From assembly GCF_024679245.1 (NCBI RefSeq), contig NC_090182.1, positions 32,945,047-33,009,046 of the forward strand: a DNA stretch of 64,000 bases, read 5' to 3'. The position numbers were made by a program, and so were the translations under genes. The notes under the pieces were generated by a model that did not search any database, had not been told where the DNA came from, and saw only the letters and a program-made list of their open reading frames with translations. Positions 11,930 through 22,872 of this stretch are shown here, in pieces. The number at the start of each line of letters is the position of its first letter. Position 1 is the stretch's first letter. The stretch is from Pseudorasbora parva (Eukaryota > Chordata > Actinopteri > Cypriniformes > Gobionidae).

Positions 11930-12890
11930 AACTAACCCACCCACTAAGGACAAAAGATGGCGCTACTGAGCCCCTCTACCACGCCCGATTCTGAGTCTTT
12001 GCTTGCATCTTCGGGACAGCATGTCTGATCTGTGTGTCGAGTTTCATGCAATTTCAAGAATGTTAAGAGTCTCAAAAACACCCAAAAAGATTATTAGACT
12101 TTGGCACGTTGCCATGACAACAGTATTTTAAATATCAGGAATCCATTAATATGTCTATATCTGTCATGTTTTGACATTATACTGATGAAGTTTGAAGTAT
12201 ATCAGGTGAAAATAAAATGGTGATTCAAGGCATTTTGCCAGTATAGCTGCCAGTTGGTGGCGCTATAACTTTGACTTACAAAAGTCATATCCATGTTTTT
12301 GGCCTCTTACAATGAACACACGGCTGAAGTTTCATCAAAATAAATCAATGTATGCAGAAGTTATAATACACTTCCTGTTTCCCTTTTCTCGCCATAAATT
12401 CATCTCATGACCACAGCCTAACCGTTCAAGATATCAAAGCGTTGCTTGCAATTTAGCATCCTCAGTGTCTTGACTTCATGCTAACCAAGATTGGCGCTGA
12501 TCGGGTTAATCATCTAGGAAGAGTATCGCAAATTCCAGAGCATGCTTTTTCCGAACAACCCAAAATAGCTCTCTTCCTGTTGGGCGAAGCTTATGACTAT
12601 GAGTGCGGAAGTTGTTTGGACCCATGATATCTATAAGTGTACCGAGTTTCATACATGTACGTGCAAGTGTGTTTAATATATAAACCCAGTTTTTCAAGGG
12701 GGCGCTGTTGAACCCCCCTACCATGCGTGGGTAAAAGGCCTCTGCCCGCAAATGTTGGCTGCACATTCCAATGAATGTGCAAAGTTTCAAGAGTTTTCGA
12801 GCACGTTAAGTGCCCAAAAATGCCCAAAAGGCGAAAGAAAAATAATAATTAAAGCTGCGAGCAGTGATGACGGGCCCAAGCTACTTACAA
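11930..12890. repeat. Internally repetitive dispersed repeat (GGCGCT-type)
   Basis: Diverged monomers repeat the motifs GGCGCT, CCCTACCA or CCTCTACCACGC, AGTTTCA...AA and ACTTCCTGT. The segment ends near AATTAAAGCTGCGAGCAG. From memory, blocks of this style are common in fish genomes. Short open frames inside it on the minus strand are not credible genes. Confidence 0.6.
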
Positions 12891-13792
12891 TCTTATGCAA
12901 TTAAGCATACTTTCATATCAATATTTGTGGCATCCAATAAAAAAAAAATGTTAATTACAAAATTAACAAATGGAGCCAAATCACAGAAACTGCCACAATG
13001 ATCTTAATATTAGTATCAGGTAAGAGTAAGATGCATGTCTAAATTTTATGGAAGTTTATTATAAAATGTATTATAAAAATTATTCTTAAACTAGACTGGG
13101 TAAACCCAGCCTGATCTGCTGGTGATTTGACTTTGTAACCTTGTATAAATTAATACATTTATTTATAAAAAGGAAATAATTAAATAGTCTATTAAAATAA
13201 TAAACTAATTAGAAATTAATAGAAACATGTCAAATAATTGCGAAACCATTTCATAATTATGAAATACATGTCAGTGTGATGATTGACAATGATTGACCAA
13301 TTACGTGAGATTTATGTTGAAGGGAATGATTTAAGGGTGTTGCATGTAATCCCTTAAACGGTTATTTTAGGTAAGGGAAACCGTTAAGTGTTTTACGACT
13401 GCGACCCAGGTTTTACCGTTATAAAATTCTATTGTTGCCATAGACACGCTACGCTGGCGGGTTAGAGAGTGAAGCTGAGATTCAACAAGAGGAATATTAC
13501 ACGGAGTGAGAGAACATTATTGTCTTAAATCAAATAAAAACTATCGCTGCTGAGGATAAAAGATTTGAAGATCACGACAAAATAAAATAATATGCTTGGT
13601 AACGTTGCAATCAAATCAGCTTCAACACCGGCAGAGCGCCAGCAGCACGCCAAATCATGCAGCAAAGTGAGGTTTTATTGCTTCTTTGTTAACAATTATT
13701 TTAGTCTATTGTTAATTTTACTTAGAACAGCCTCAATATATTTTTTTTTTAGATTTTTTTCATTATTCCTTCAAAAAACTTTTGAATTGCAG

Positions 13793-13928
13793 AAAGACAC
13801 AAATATCCTCTCCAGCCGCTACAAGAGAAGAAGTGCTAGAACTGCAGAGAGACGTCCTACAGCTTCAAAAGACAAAACTGCAATTAGAGATCGAAAAACT
13901 TAAAAAGGAGAAGGAAAATCATTCTTAA
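13793..13928 (+). pseudogene. C-terminal coiled-coil exon of a Harbinger Myb-like adaptor
   Basis: An acceptor (TTTGAATTGCAG) precedes an exon whose frame ends at TAA 13926-13928. The frame includes ATREEVLELQRDVLQLQKTK and then a Lys/Glu-rich tail, a heptad-like coiled coil. In Harbinger elements a second protein with a Myb/SANT domain helps the transposase reach the nucleus and bind ends. The Myb domain itself is not seen upstream, where only a short stretch at about 13591-13668 survives, so this is judged a truncated gene. The family assignment rests on context and the coil, not on the Myb domain. Confidence 0.5.
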
Positions 13929-14780
13929 TAACAAACGAATGCAGCTACAAAGTGAAGGAAAAATAACAATCACATCAATTGACGAATACATTTTTTTATG
14001 ACAGATCTGACAGGTTTTGTATTTATTTATGAATTTATAATGAATATATTAACAAAATAACACAAATATAGCTAATTAGCTTCATATATAATATTACTAC
14101 TACTTTAAATTAAATTAGGCTACTACTATAAACTGCTGTAGGCTACATGTTATCATTAACATAGCTACTACTAATAGGCTAATAATACATTATTATTACA
14201 ATTATCAGTATTATTAATATTACTACTACAACTATTGTCCATAGGCTACTAGCTATACTAATTAAAGAATGCAATTACAATGGCATCTCTGACAACAAAT
14301 CCAGCCCGTTTAAAATCTTGTTGATTTTCATGAGCCTCTTTTGCTTCTGCTTCTTGAGCCTCTTCTTCGACATCATCTCCCTCTTCACAATACATCTTTG
14401 ACATGTTAAAAAGAACAACGCTGGCGACAATAATTTTGCAGGCCCTTGGAGGCTCAACGCGCAGCTCGCTGTGGAGACAGTGAAATCTGCGTTTAAGCTG
14501 TCCGATCGTCCTCTTAATTATAGACCGTGTGTGTGTCAACGCATTGTTGTATCTTTCCTAGGATCAAACGATGACCATAATTATCAACAAGTCAAAATAC
14601 ATTGATACATTGACAAAATACATTTTAATACATTGAAAAAATATGATCAATAAGTTGACAATAGCCTATATGTTTTTACTTAATTTTGAACTTTTTAAAG
14701 TTAATAGGCTATAGCCTAAATATAAAAAAATCTCTCAAGTCAGTTAAACGTAATTTAAGTTGAAATGATTTGTAAATCTA

Positions 14781-16394
14781 CAGTCCCTGACAAAAGTCTT
14801 GTCGCTTGTGTACAAATTGACCTAAAGTGCCGCTGAAATATATTTCTAATCAAGATTTTTTTACAAGAAATGGCTCATTTTAATCCCACCAGCTTTTGTG
14901 ATAATGTTTCAGTGAAAAACTAAACTTTCAAAAAGTATTCTAATATTCACAGCTTGGTAAAGCCCATTGAGTCAATTTTTGCAAAGACATAAGTGTTGTC
15001 ACCTTGTCATATGAGCTTCACCTGTGACTAATAATGGACCAATTAGGTCTCAAGTGTGTATAAAAAGAACCCCAGTACAATAAACATTCACATCAACTGC
15101 AACTAGACCTCTGCAAACATGCCTAAGATTCACCCTGAGACTAAAGTTTTGATTATCAAGAGGCTGAAGACCAGATCCACTGCTGATGTGGCAGACACCT
15201 TCAATGTGTCTCAGCGTCAAGTACAGAGGATAAAAAAAAGATTTGAAGAGACTGGAGATGTTTTTGACAAGCCCAGGTCAGGCAGACCCCGTAAGACAAC
15301 TGCTCGAGAGGACCGTTTGTTGGCTCAAAAATCCAAGGCCAGCCCATTTTCCACTGCAGCAGAGCTCCACGAGACCTGGTCACCTGAAGTCCCTGTGTCA
15401 ACCAGAACAGTTTGTCAGATTCTGTCTCGAAATGGCCTCCATGGTCGAATCAGTGCCCAGAAGCCAGCACTAAACAAAAGACAATTGAAAAACCGTGTGG
15501 CATTTGCCAAGGCCCACAGCCTGCTAAAAGGATGGACGCTGGAAAAGTGGCAGAAGGTGGATTTTTCAGATGAATCTTCTGTTGAATTACACCTCAGTCG
15601 CTGCAAATATTGCAGGAGACCTACTGGAGCCAGAATGGATCCGAGATTCACCCAGAAAACAGTGAAGTTTGGTGGTGGAAAAATCATGGTCTGGGGTTAC
15701 ATCCAGTATGGGGGTGTGCGAGAGATCTGCAGGGTGGAAGGCAACATCAATAGTCTAAAATACCAAGAAATCTTAGCTACCTCTTATATTCCCAACCATA
15801 AAAGAGGCCAAATTCTGCAGCAGGACGGTGCTCCATCGCATACTTCCATCTCCACAAGATGCTCCAGGATTGGCCAGCCCAGTCACCAGACATGAACATC
15901 ATTGAGCATATGTGGAGTAGGATGAAAGAGGACGCATGAAAGACGAAACCAAAGAATATTGATGAACTCTGGGAGGCATGCAAGACTGCTTTCTTAGCTA
16001 TTCCTGATGACTTCATCAATAAATTATATGAATCTTTGCCAAACCGCATGGATGCAGTCCTTCAAGCTCATGGAAGTCATACAAGATATTACATTTGGAT
16101 CTCACAGCACCACAACTTAATTTGCTGACATATTTTTGTATTTGCAGTAAATTTGTTCAATTTCTGTATAGGCGATAAAACTTTTGTCTTGCCAAAATTT
16201 GACCTTTCTTTCTTGATTAAATGATAAATATTTTTTTCTGTGAAAATTATTTATTTCAGTGCATTAAACATCATTTGGGAGGGTTTTAGCTTTTCATATG
16301 AGCTATTTCTAACACCAATTAATTAATTAAAAGTCAGGTTAATATCTGGTATTTCTAGAAAATAGATAAGCGACAAGACTTTTGTCAGGGACTT
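14781..16394 (+). mobile_element. Full-length Tc1-like transposon inserted in the Harbinger element
   Basis: TA lies at 14779-14780 and 16395-16396. The terminal repeats begin CAGTCCCTGACAAAAGTCTT at left and end AAGACTTTTGTCAGGGACTT at right. The length is 1614 bases, normal for Tc1 elements with one transposase gene. A promoter-like TATAAAAAG occurs at 15059, 60 bases before the start codon. Confidence 0.96.
15119..16098 (+). pseudogene. Tc1-family transposase, frameshifted
   Basis: The start at 15119 opens MPKIHPETKVLIIKRLKTRS, an N-terminal helix-turn-helix DNA-binding region, followed by the GRPRKTT hook between the two DNA-binding subdomains. The first catalytic Asp is in VDFSDESSVE and the second in QQDGAPSHTS. 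A 28-base deletion after CCATCTCCACA at about 15857, seen by comparison with the copy at 1-930, shifts the frame, so the first frame ends at 15895 after 258 codons. The remaining DDE block (SPDMNIIEHMW) follows in another frame from about 15880. A TGG-to-TGA change lies near 15938, and the normal stop has mutated to TGG at 16096. It is inactive. Confidence 0.93.
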
Positions 16395-17761
16395 TAAGTT
16401 GTCTGTAACATTATTAAATACATGCCTGTGCAGCGTTAAGGGGATTCATGAAGGGTGTCATGAGCCATGGTCGGCAGGGGTAACCACTGTCCCCTAGCAG
16501 AAGACCACCGTGCATCCCAGCCTCAAAATCTCTTCCGATCTTGCTCTATGTCAAAATCATAGAGTCACGTGTACTCCCTGGCCATGATGCAACAACATTT
16601 CTGATTCTGCACAGATGGTCACACACTAGCTGCACATTAACAGAATGGTAATTTTTTTCTGTTAATATACTGATCTTCATGCGTGCGGGGAGCCTGAATT
16701 CTGACATGTGTGCCATCAATTACACCACTTATTCGAGGAAACCCCGCTTTCCGAAAAAAAGAGGTTTGAATGGCATCCAGTTTAACACGTGATGGAAATG
16801 TCACAGTTTGGCTTAAATGACGGCAGAGAGCCCCTGCAACCTGGTGAATAACTCTACTAACTGACGATTTATGAACATGGAAAACATCTCCCACTACAGA
16901 CTGGAAACTCCCACTTGCAAAGAACCGAAGTGCTATAAGCAACTGTAACACAGAGGGTAGTGAGTGGTTGCGCTGGGTAACATGATCAAGATCGCCTTCC
17001 AGTTTTTTAGCGATCTCATATATCCCGCGGCGATCAAATCTATATTCGCGAAGCAGTTTTTCATCGCTAAGATGGTCCAGAGGATTCTCCCTATCGCTAA
17101 AAAATTCGGCCTTGGCACATTTACATCTTCAACAGGATCAATAAACTCAGCCATTTTTTTATAATTAATGTTCGTCAACTCTTAAGGTAAAGTTTTCCTA
17201 ACCTTAAACTATACTTAGGAAAATGACAGTTAAGGGGCTTTATGCAACACTTAACGGTTTTTAAGGGATTACTTAAGTGAAAAATAGACATTTGAGGATA
17301 ATTCTAAGGGTTTATGACGTTTCAGTTTAAGAAACCCTTAAGTGACACAAGGGAAACCTAAAGCCGGGTGCACACTGTGCGATTATGGCCACGATTTGGC
17401 CGTCTGAGACAAATTTAGCAAATCCTAAAAGATTCCTCAGATCCTAGGCTAGAATCTGACGTCTTTGGTCGTTAGTCTGACATGTTCACCGGCAGCCGAT
17501 TAATGAGCGCTGCGATCAAATTTTACCTCAGACGAAATTCTGGTAGTGTCAGAAGATTTAGCACACAATCCTGCAGTGTGACTGCAGTTTTTCAAGACAA
17601 ACTATGACCAAAACGAGAGCTAGAGATTTATTTGTAGCCAGCATTTCAGTCCCGCGTGTAATGCAGCTCACTATCACCGAACGCGTCATTCATTGATGAT
17701 ATAAAACTCCGGACTAGTTTTCTTGTGCGTGTTACTTCACTATCGTGCAGTCTGACATTAA

Positions 17762-18896
17762 AGGGGGGGTGAAACACTCAGTTTCAGTCAATCTCATGTC
17801 AATCTTGAGTACCTATAGAGTAGTATTGCATCCTTCATATCTCCGAAAAGTCTTTAGTTTTATCATATTTATAAAAGAAATATGGGCTGTACCGAGTCTT
17901 TCCGGAAAAAACCGAGCGCCTGGAGGCGTATCGTGTGGGCGGAGCTAAAGAATGACGAGTGCAAACAAAGCGGTGACGTCCTCAAGCGTGGAGAAGCCCA
18001 TCTATCTCAGCTAATACAGATAATGATCCACAATCAAATCTGAGGCAGAAATAAATTGAACAGGAGAAACGGCAACATCAGGATGTCCGTCTCTGTGGTA
18101 TGTACTGTATTTAGGGGCCTTTGTGTGCAGTTTATGAGGACATGATTCGGTTTTTGGACTATTGTATGTGACTAGACCTTAGAGGTAGCAAGCAAAACGG
18201 TTTTGCACGTCAGAGTCACAGAACAACAATGGAGTAACCGTTAGCGCATTTGAATGACGAAGCACGCGATCATATCGTTTACTGATGTTTACTCATGCGA
18301 CGGTAGCCAATAGCAGAGACATTTGAAGTTGATTTACTCACCGGCATCTTCCAAAGCAGGACCGCTCCGTCAAAAACACACTTCTTTGGTATGATTTGGT
18401 GAAGTCCTGTGACAGCAGTGACCGTGGAAATCCACTTTGCGACGCGACTGAAGCGATGCCTTGAAGCTTCCCGTCATTTCTGCGTTCAAATCGGTTCAAA
18501 TGCAGCGCTGCCTTCCCGGAATGCTGTGCTGAAGCGTTGAAGTCGCTCGACGTCACCCATAGGAATAAAGTGGAGCGCGGACGACTGCACCTGAGAGACT
18601 GTTTACAGCGTGCATTTCCTCTCTCTCCCTCTTGTCACGCACGCGCGCACCCTACCGGGAGAAGAGCCCGTACGGCCCATACAAGGACCTTCCGCTCTAT
18701 TTAACGTCAAGTAGACCCATACTCGAAAAAAACTCGCGAAACTTGTGAGAAACCGGAAGGAGTATTTTTAACACAGAAATACTCCATCAAACGTCCAACA
18801 TTAGTTTTTGAAACTTTGTCTATGTTTAGGATGGGAATCCAAGTCTTTAAAGGTGTAAAAAGCTCAGTATGCATGAAACAGCATTTCACCCCCCCT
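17762..18896. mobile_element. TTAA-target element A (AGGGGGGGTGAAA ends)
   Basis: TTAA lies at 17758-17761 and 18897-18900. The ends are inverted: AGGGGGGGTGAAACA at left and TTTCACCCCCCCT at right. Subterminal blocks are shared with element B at 29093-30061, which is in the opposite orientation (TCCGAAAAGTCTTTA; GAAACTTTGTCTATGTTTAG). No transposase was found. The TTAA target suggests piggyBac- or Kolobok-type mobilisation. Confidence 0.88.
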
Positions 18897-19190
18897 TTAA
18901 TGCCAACTGAGATCTTACAGTGTGATATGGCGTACATCGGGGATCATGTTCGTACAGTCTGACATGGGACATTCGCAAAGGATTTTGAAAAAACGGTAAC
19001 ACTTTAGAATACTGTTTCTTACTTAATGCATAACTAATAAAGAGTTACTGCAGTACTAATGAATAATTCTTCATTAACACTCAAGTCACTAATATTAACT
19101 ACTAAGGAATGAGTGTTAACTAATCAATATGTAATAGCATTTTTAATTGTGTTAAGTATCAATTAGTTAATCAGTAACTATTCAATTCAG

Positions 19191-19369
19191 TTCCCTTTCG
19201 GGGAACTCGAGCTGCGTCGAAACGCTGTGAGAACGCCTCTGCGTTAATGCGTCGTGAAGCGCCTGTAGAACCATTCCATCGGAAAAAAGATTGATCGTCG
19301 GTGTGATGACGTCATCGACCGGAAGCTATAAAGCGTCCGTGAAAACAAACAGGAACTAGCTTCTGAGCC
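19191..19369 (+). promoter_or_regulatory. Left ITR of DIRS copy A with CRE and TATA motifs
   Basis: The ITR pairs with 26210-26415. A perfect CRE palindrome TGACGTCA lies at 19307-19314 and TATAAA at 19327-19332, about 170 bases before the gag start at 19499. The same pair recurs in the ITRs of copies B, C and D. Transcription probably starts about 25-30 bases after the TATA box. Confidence 0.65.
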
Positions 19370-19991
19370 TTCAGCAAGCGATCTGTGTGAACCTGTCTGT
19401 CTATTTGGTGTTTTTGTTTGTCTATTATCAGAGATTTTCCACCCTTTTTGTTAAATATTCCTATATTAACAAAGAAAAGAGAAAATAAATAGATAGAAAT
19501 GGCGAGTAAAAGCAGCAATTTCAGGAAGTGTGTTCCTCCCTGCCCACGCTACATCACGGGTGGGGATACACACTCTCTCTGTGTTGCCTGCTTGGGAGCG
19601 CAGCATGCCCAGGCAGCCCTCGAGGGGGCTGCTTGCGAGCATTGCGAGAGACTAACGCTGAGAACGCTGCGCTCCCGCCGGGCACTCTTTGGGGAGGGTG
19701 CCTCGGCTCTGGTCCCGCTGCCGCCGAGGCGGAGCGGAGGCTGCAGTCGTGGGGATCACAATTGGATGTTGCAGAGGGGTTAGAGACGGGCGCTGCCTTA
19801 TCTCTGCCCTCACCTGCAACATCCAGCGGCTCTTCTCGGGGCATGGAAGCACGCATGGCAGTTTCTTCCCCCCCTAGAGAGTCGCCGGTGCTTCATCTGT
19901 CCAGCTCTGAGGAGGTGGACGTTGAAAGCATCGAGACTGAAGACTCGCCACTTCAGTCCCCTGCTAGTGAGGAGCTAGTTGAGGTTCTGAC

Positions 19992-21226
19992 CAAGGTTAT
20001 TTTCGTAAACGAAAACTGAAACTAAGACTAAAACTATTGGTCAAAAAACATTTTCGTAAACTGAAATAAAATTAAAAAATCTGAATAAATAAAAAACTTA
20101 AACTAAACGAAACTAACTACTCTTACTAAAAAACTAACTGAAATAAAATAATAATTAGCAAAAATAAATATTCGTTTTCGTTATTAATAAGCTCTCTTTA
20201 ATGTGGTGGAAAATCTGACTGTGGCGGTTGAGGGAGTGTCTATTGCGCTAGTGCGCGTGAAGTGATCAGGAGGAGATTAACCGCTGTCCTGTGACGGACG
20301 CGTGCAGACAGGCAACACATCACCAGTCCTAAACGGGAGTTCAGTTCACAAAGAATCAATGCGTCCGTGGCAGTGAAAGGGGAAATAACACAAGGTAATG
20401 AGATGCACGTTGAACTTCTTTTAAGCTCACTGTTTTAGAATGCCGTTTCTTACGCGACGAGAGACTCAGGCGCAAAAGTCAGCAACTATATTCGCAAATA
20501 ACGTTACTAGCCTACTGTGCGTTTGAGATTTCATGTTTGCATAATATTGACAGGCTCAAAGGTGTTATCATAATCATTTACTACTAATAATATTATTATC
20601 TGTGTGGAGACATTTCCCCACAAAGTAGGGAATGCCAGGACACACACACACACAGGTTTGTTTCACTATATAAGTGAGGACATTGCATGGACTTCCATTG
20701 ATTTTATATCAGGTTAATGATATTTTATATCTCTTAACTCAATTCCTATCCCTAAACCTACCCATCCCAAGAACGTGCAAAACATTAGATTTAAATAAAA
20801 ACATGTTTTGGCCGATTTATAAGCCTTTTAACTAGTGAGGACCAGTCAAATGTCCTTACTAGTCAGTTATCATAATATTTTACTAGATAAGTGAGGACAT
20901 TGGTCCCCTTTACAATTATAGCACAACAAACACACACACACACACGCACACACACATGTCTGGTGCGCTATCTTTGTGGGGACTTGCCATATAGACGGTT
21001 TTTATACCATACAAACCATATATTCTATCCCCCTACACTGCCCCTGCCCCTAAACCTACCCATCACAGGAAACTTTCTACATTTTTACATTTTCAAAAGA
21101 ACTCATTCTGTATGATTTATAAGCTTTTGTACCCATGGGGACCTCAATTTAGGTCCCCACGGTGACACGAGTCCCCATGAGTCTGTGTGCATTCAGTTTG
21201 AAGTCCTCACCAGGCTAGAAAAACAT

Positions 21227-21284
<58 letters not shown>

Positions 21285-21869
21285 CAAAACAGTGTGTAGA
21301 CACTGCTAGCCTACATTGTACTACTGAAGAAATTAAAATAAGATTTTAATTGTTTAACAATATTTCATCTGTTATGAGTGAGTTTGTCTGGAATTTATAA
21401 TTTTTACTTTTATATTTTACGTTGCATCTATTTTGTTCTTTAAGATAGATCCTGTATAGGTCAGAGTTTGACTCAAGCTTTTTTGCTCAAAGGTGAAGAC
21501 CCAACTTTACTGCATGTTTTGTAAGACCGTCCTGGGTTTAAACAATAATGCTCGTTTATCAAGTGATTTCACTTAAGGATGTTTAGTAAGATTAAACTCT
21601 AATCTGTTAATTAAACTTTGCTGAAATTAAAAACCTTGATTTGGTCTCTACACTTCATTATGTAACTCTGCTAAACTATAATTACTAAAACTAAAACTGA
21701 AACTAAATAAATAAAAACTAAATAGAAATGTATTTGCAAAATAAAAACTAAACTAAAACTAGCAAAACCATTTGTAAAACTAACTAAAACTAAACTGAAA
21801 TTTGTAGCAAAATTGAAAACGATAATAAAATAAAAACTAATTTAAAAAAGCAAAACTATAATAACCTTG
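19992..21869. mobile_element. hAT-type non-autonomous element inside DIRS gag
   Basis: An 8-base duplication GTTCTGAC lies at 19984-19991 and 21870-21877. The termini are CAAGGTTATT and AATAACCTTG. Both ends are rich in AAAACTAAA-like subterminal repeats. The interior holds CA microsatellites and a block with TGGGGACCTCAATTTAGG, but no transposase. DIRS copies B to D lack the insertion, so it is specific to copy A. Confidence 0.92.
21228..21280. repeat. (CA)n microsatellite
   Basis: About 26 CA units inside the hAT MITE. Shorter CA runs occur at 20640-20656 and 20930-20957. Confidence 0.97.
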
Positions 21870-22872
21870 GTTCTGACGCGAGCAGTGGCCAGATTAAACA
21901 TCGACTGGCCCACTGAGAGATCTGAGGCAGGAAGAAAGCGTCTCAGTAAATTAGACGAAAGATTCCTGCCGTCTCGCGCTTCAGAGCCTCAGCGGCGGGG
22001 CCTGCCGTTCTTCCATGACTTGCACACCGAGGTGGCAAGATCATGGAGGAGACCGGCATCATATAGAGTGTTCAGCCCGCAGACCTCGGTCTACAGCAAC
22101 ATCGCCGGGCTGAGACAATATGGTTATGGGGCGATGCCAAAGGTAGAAGAGACGCTCGCGAGCCATCTCTCGCCTTCATCGGCATCGTCCCTTAAGGCCC
22201 CGACTTTGCCCACCAGACCATTAAAGACCACGTCGGCATTGGTGGGCAAAGCGTACTCGGCAGCGGGTCAAGCCGCCGCATGCCTGCACACGATGGCGAT
22301 CGTGCAGGCATATCAGGCTGACCTGCTGAGGGATCTGGATAATAGTGATGTTGTGGGGGGAGATATCGTAACTGAGCTCAGGACATCTGCCGATCTAGCT
22401 CTCCGGGCCACCAAGGAGACGGCCAGATGTGTTGGCCGCTCCATGGCAGCCCTGGTGGCCACGGAGAGGCACCTGTGGCTCAACCCCACAGACATCAAAG
22501 AGAGGAAGAAAAGCTTCCTGCTTGACGCGCCGCTTTCTCCTGGTGGCCTCTTCGCTGACGCAGTCCATACTGTCACCGAGAGGTTCCAGGAGTCAAAAAA
22601 GCAAGCTGCGGCGCTAAAGCAGTTTCTCCCTCTCCGGGTCCAGGTCCCTGGGGCTGCTGCTGACACCAAGCAGCCCAAACCGAGTACGAGCTCCTCACAC
22701 AGGGCTCAACAAAAGCAGAGCGTCGCTACCCGAACTCCCCCTCAGCGCGGGGACGAGGGGCGGCGCTCTCAGATGAGGCCTTCGAGGGGCAGGGCTGATC
22801 TGAGGACAGTCCTGATCGCCAAGAAGGCCTCGTCGAAGCGTTCTTGACGCCAGAAGCGTCAGGACGCTGAGG

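Larger units (their letters stand above)
14258..17178 (-). pseudogene. PIF/Harbinger transposase (HARBI1-like), split by a Tc1 insertion
   Basis: A start (MAEFIDPVED) lies near 17154. A T-run indel near 17100 shifts the frame. The region DRENPLDHLSDEKLL leads into VLQLLIALRFFASGSF and SSVSRVIHQVAGAL, the usual helix-turn-helix part. The first catalytic Asp is in SGVIDGTHVRI (about 16714) and the second in LLLGDSGYP (about 16490). An A-run indel near 16660 shifts the frame before NVQLVCDHLC. The Tc1 element at 14781-16394 cuts the gene. The C-terminal part follows with SIIKRTIGQLKRRF, where family members usually have Glu in the position of the first Lys; this looks like loss of the last acidic residue. 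An acidic tail ends the protein. It is inactive. Confidence 0.88.
13335..17368. mobile_element. Harbinger-like DNA transposon, left/main part
   Basis: The left boundary lies near GGGTGTTGCATGTAATCCC at about 13337. The segment carries a Myb-adaptor-like exon on the plus strand and a PIF/Harbinger transposase on the minus strand, the two-gene arrangement known for this superfamily. The right side continues beyond a nested MITE. Bases 31138-31200 (TTAAGG and TTATGCAACCC motifs) look like its far end, so the original element appears to be split by about 13.8 kb. A clean 3-base target duplication was not found, so the outer boundaries are approximate. Confidence 0.65.
19499..22847 (+). pseudogene. 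DIRS gag-like ORF1, copy A, interrupted
   Basis: Nucleocapsid-like protein of DIRS elements. The N-terminus (MASKSSNFRKCVPPCPRY) has a Cys/His cluster ending CEHCERL, likely zinc-binding. Compared with copies B and C, about 16 bases are missing near 19700, between two CGGCT repeats, which shifts the frame. The shifted frame then continues correctly through QSWGSQLDVAEG to EELVEVLT. A hAT MITE interrupts the gene at 19992-21869. The rest (21870-22847) reads LTRAVARLNIDWPTERS to the conserved MVATERHLWLN-like block (AALVATERHLWLNPTD) and a basic tail ending KKASSKRS. About 490 codons without the insert. Confidence 0.88.
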
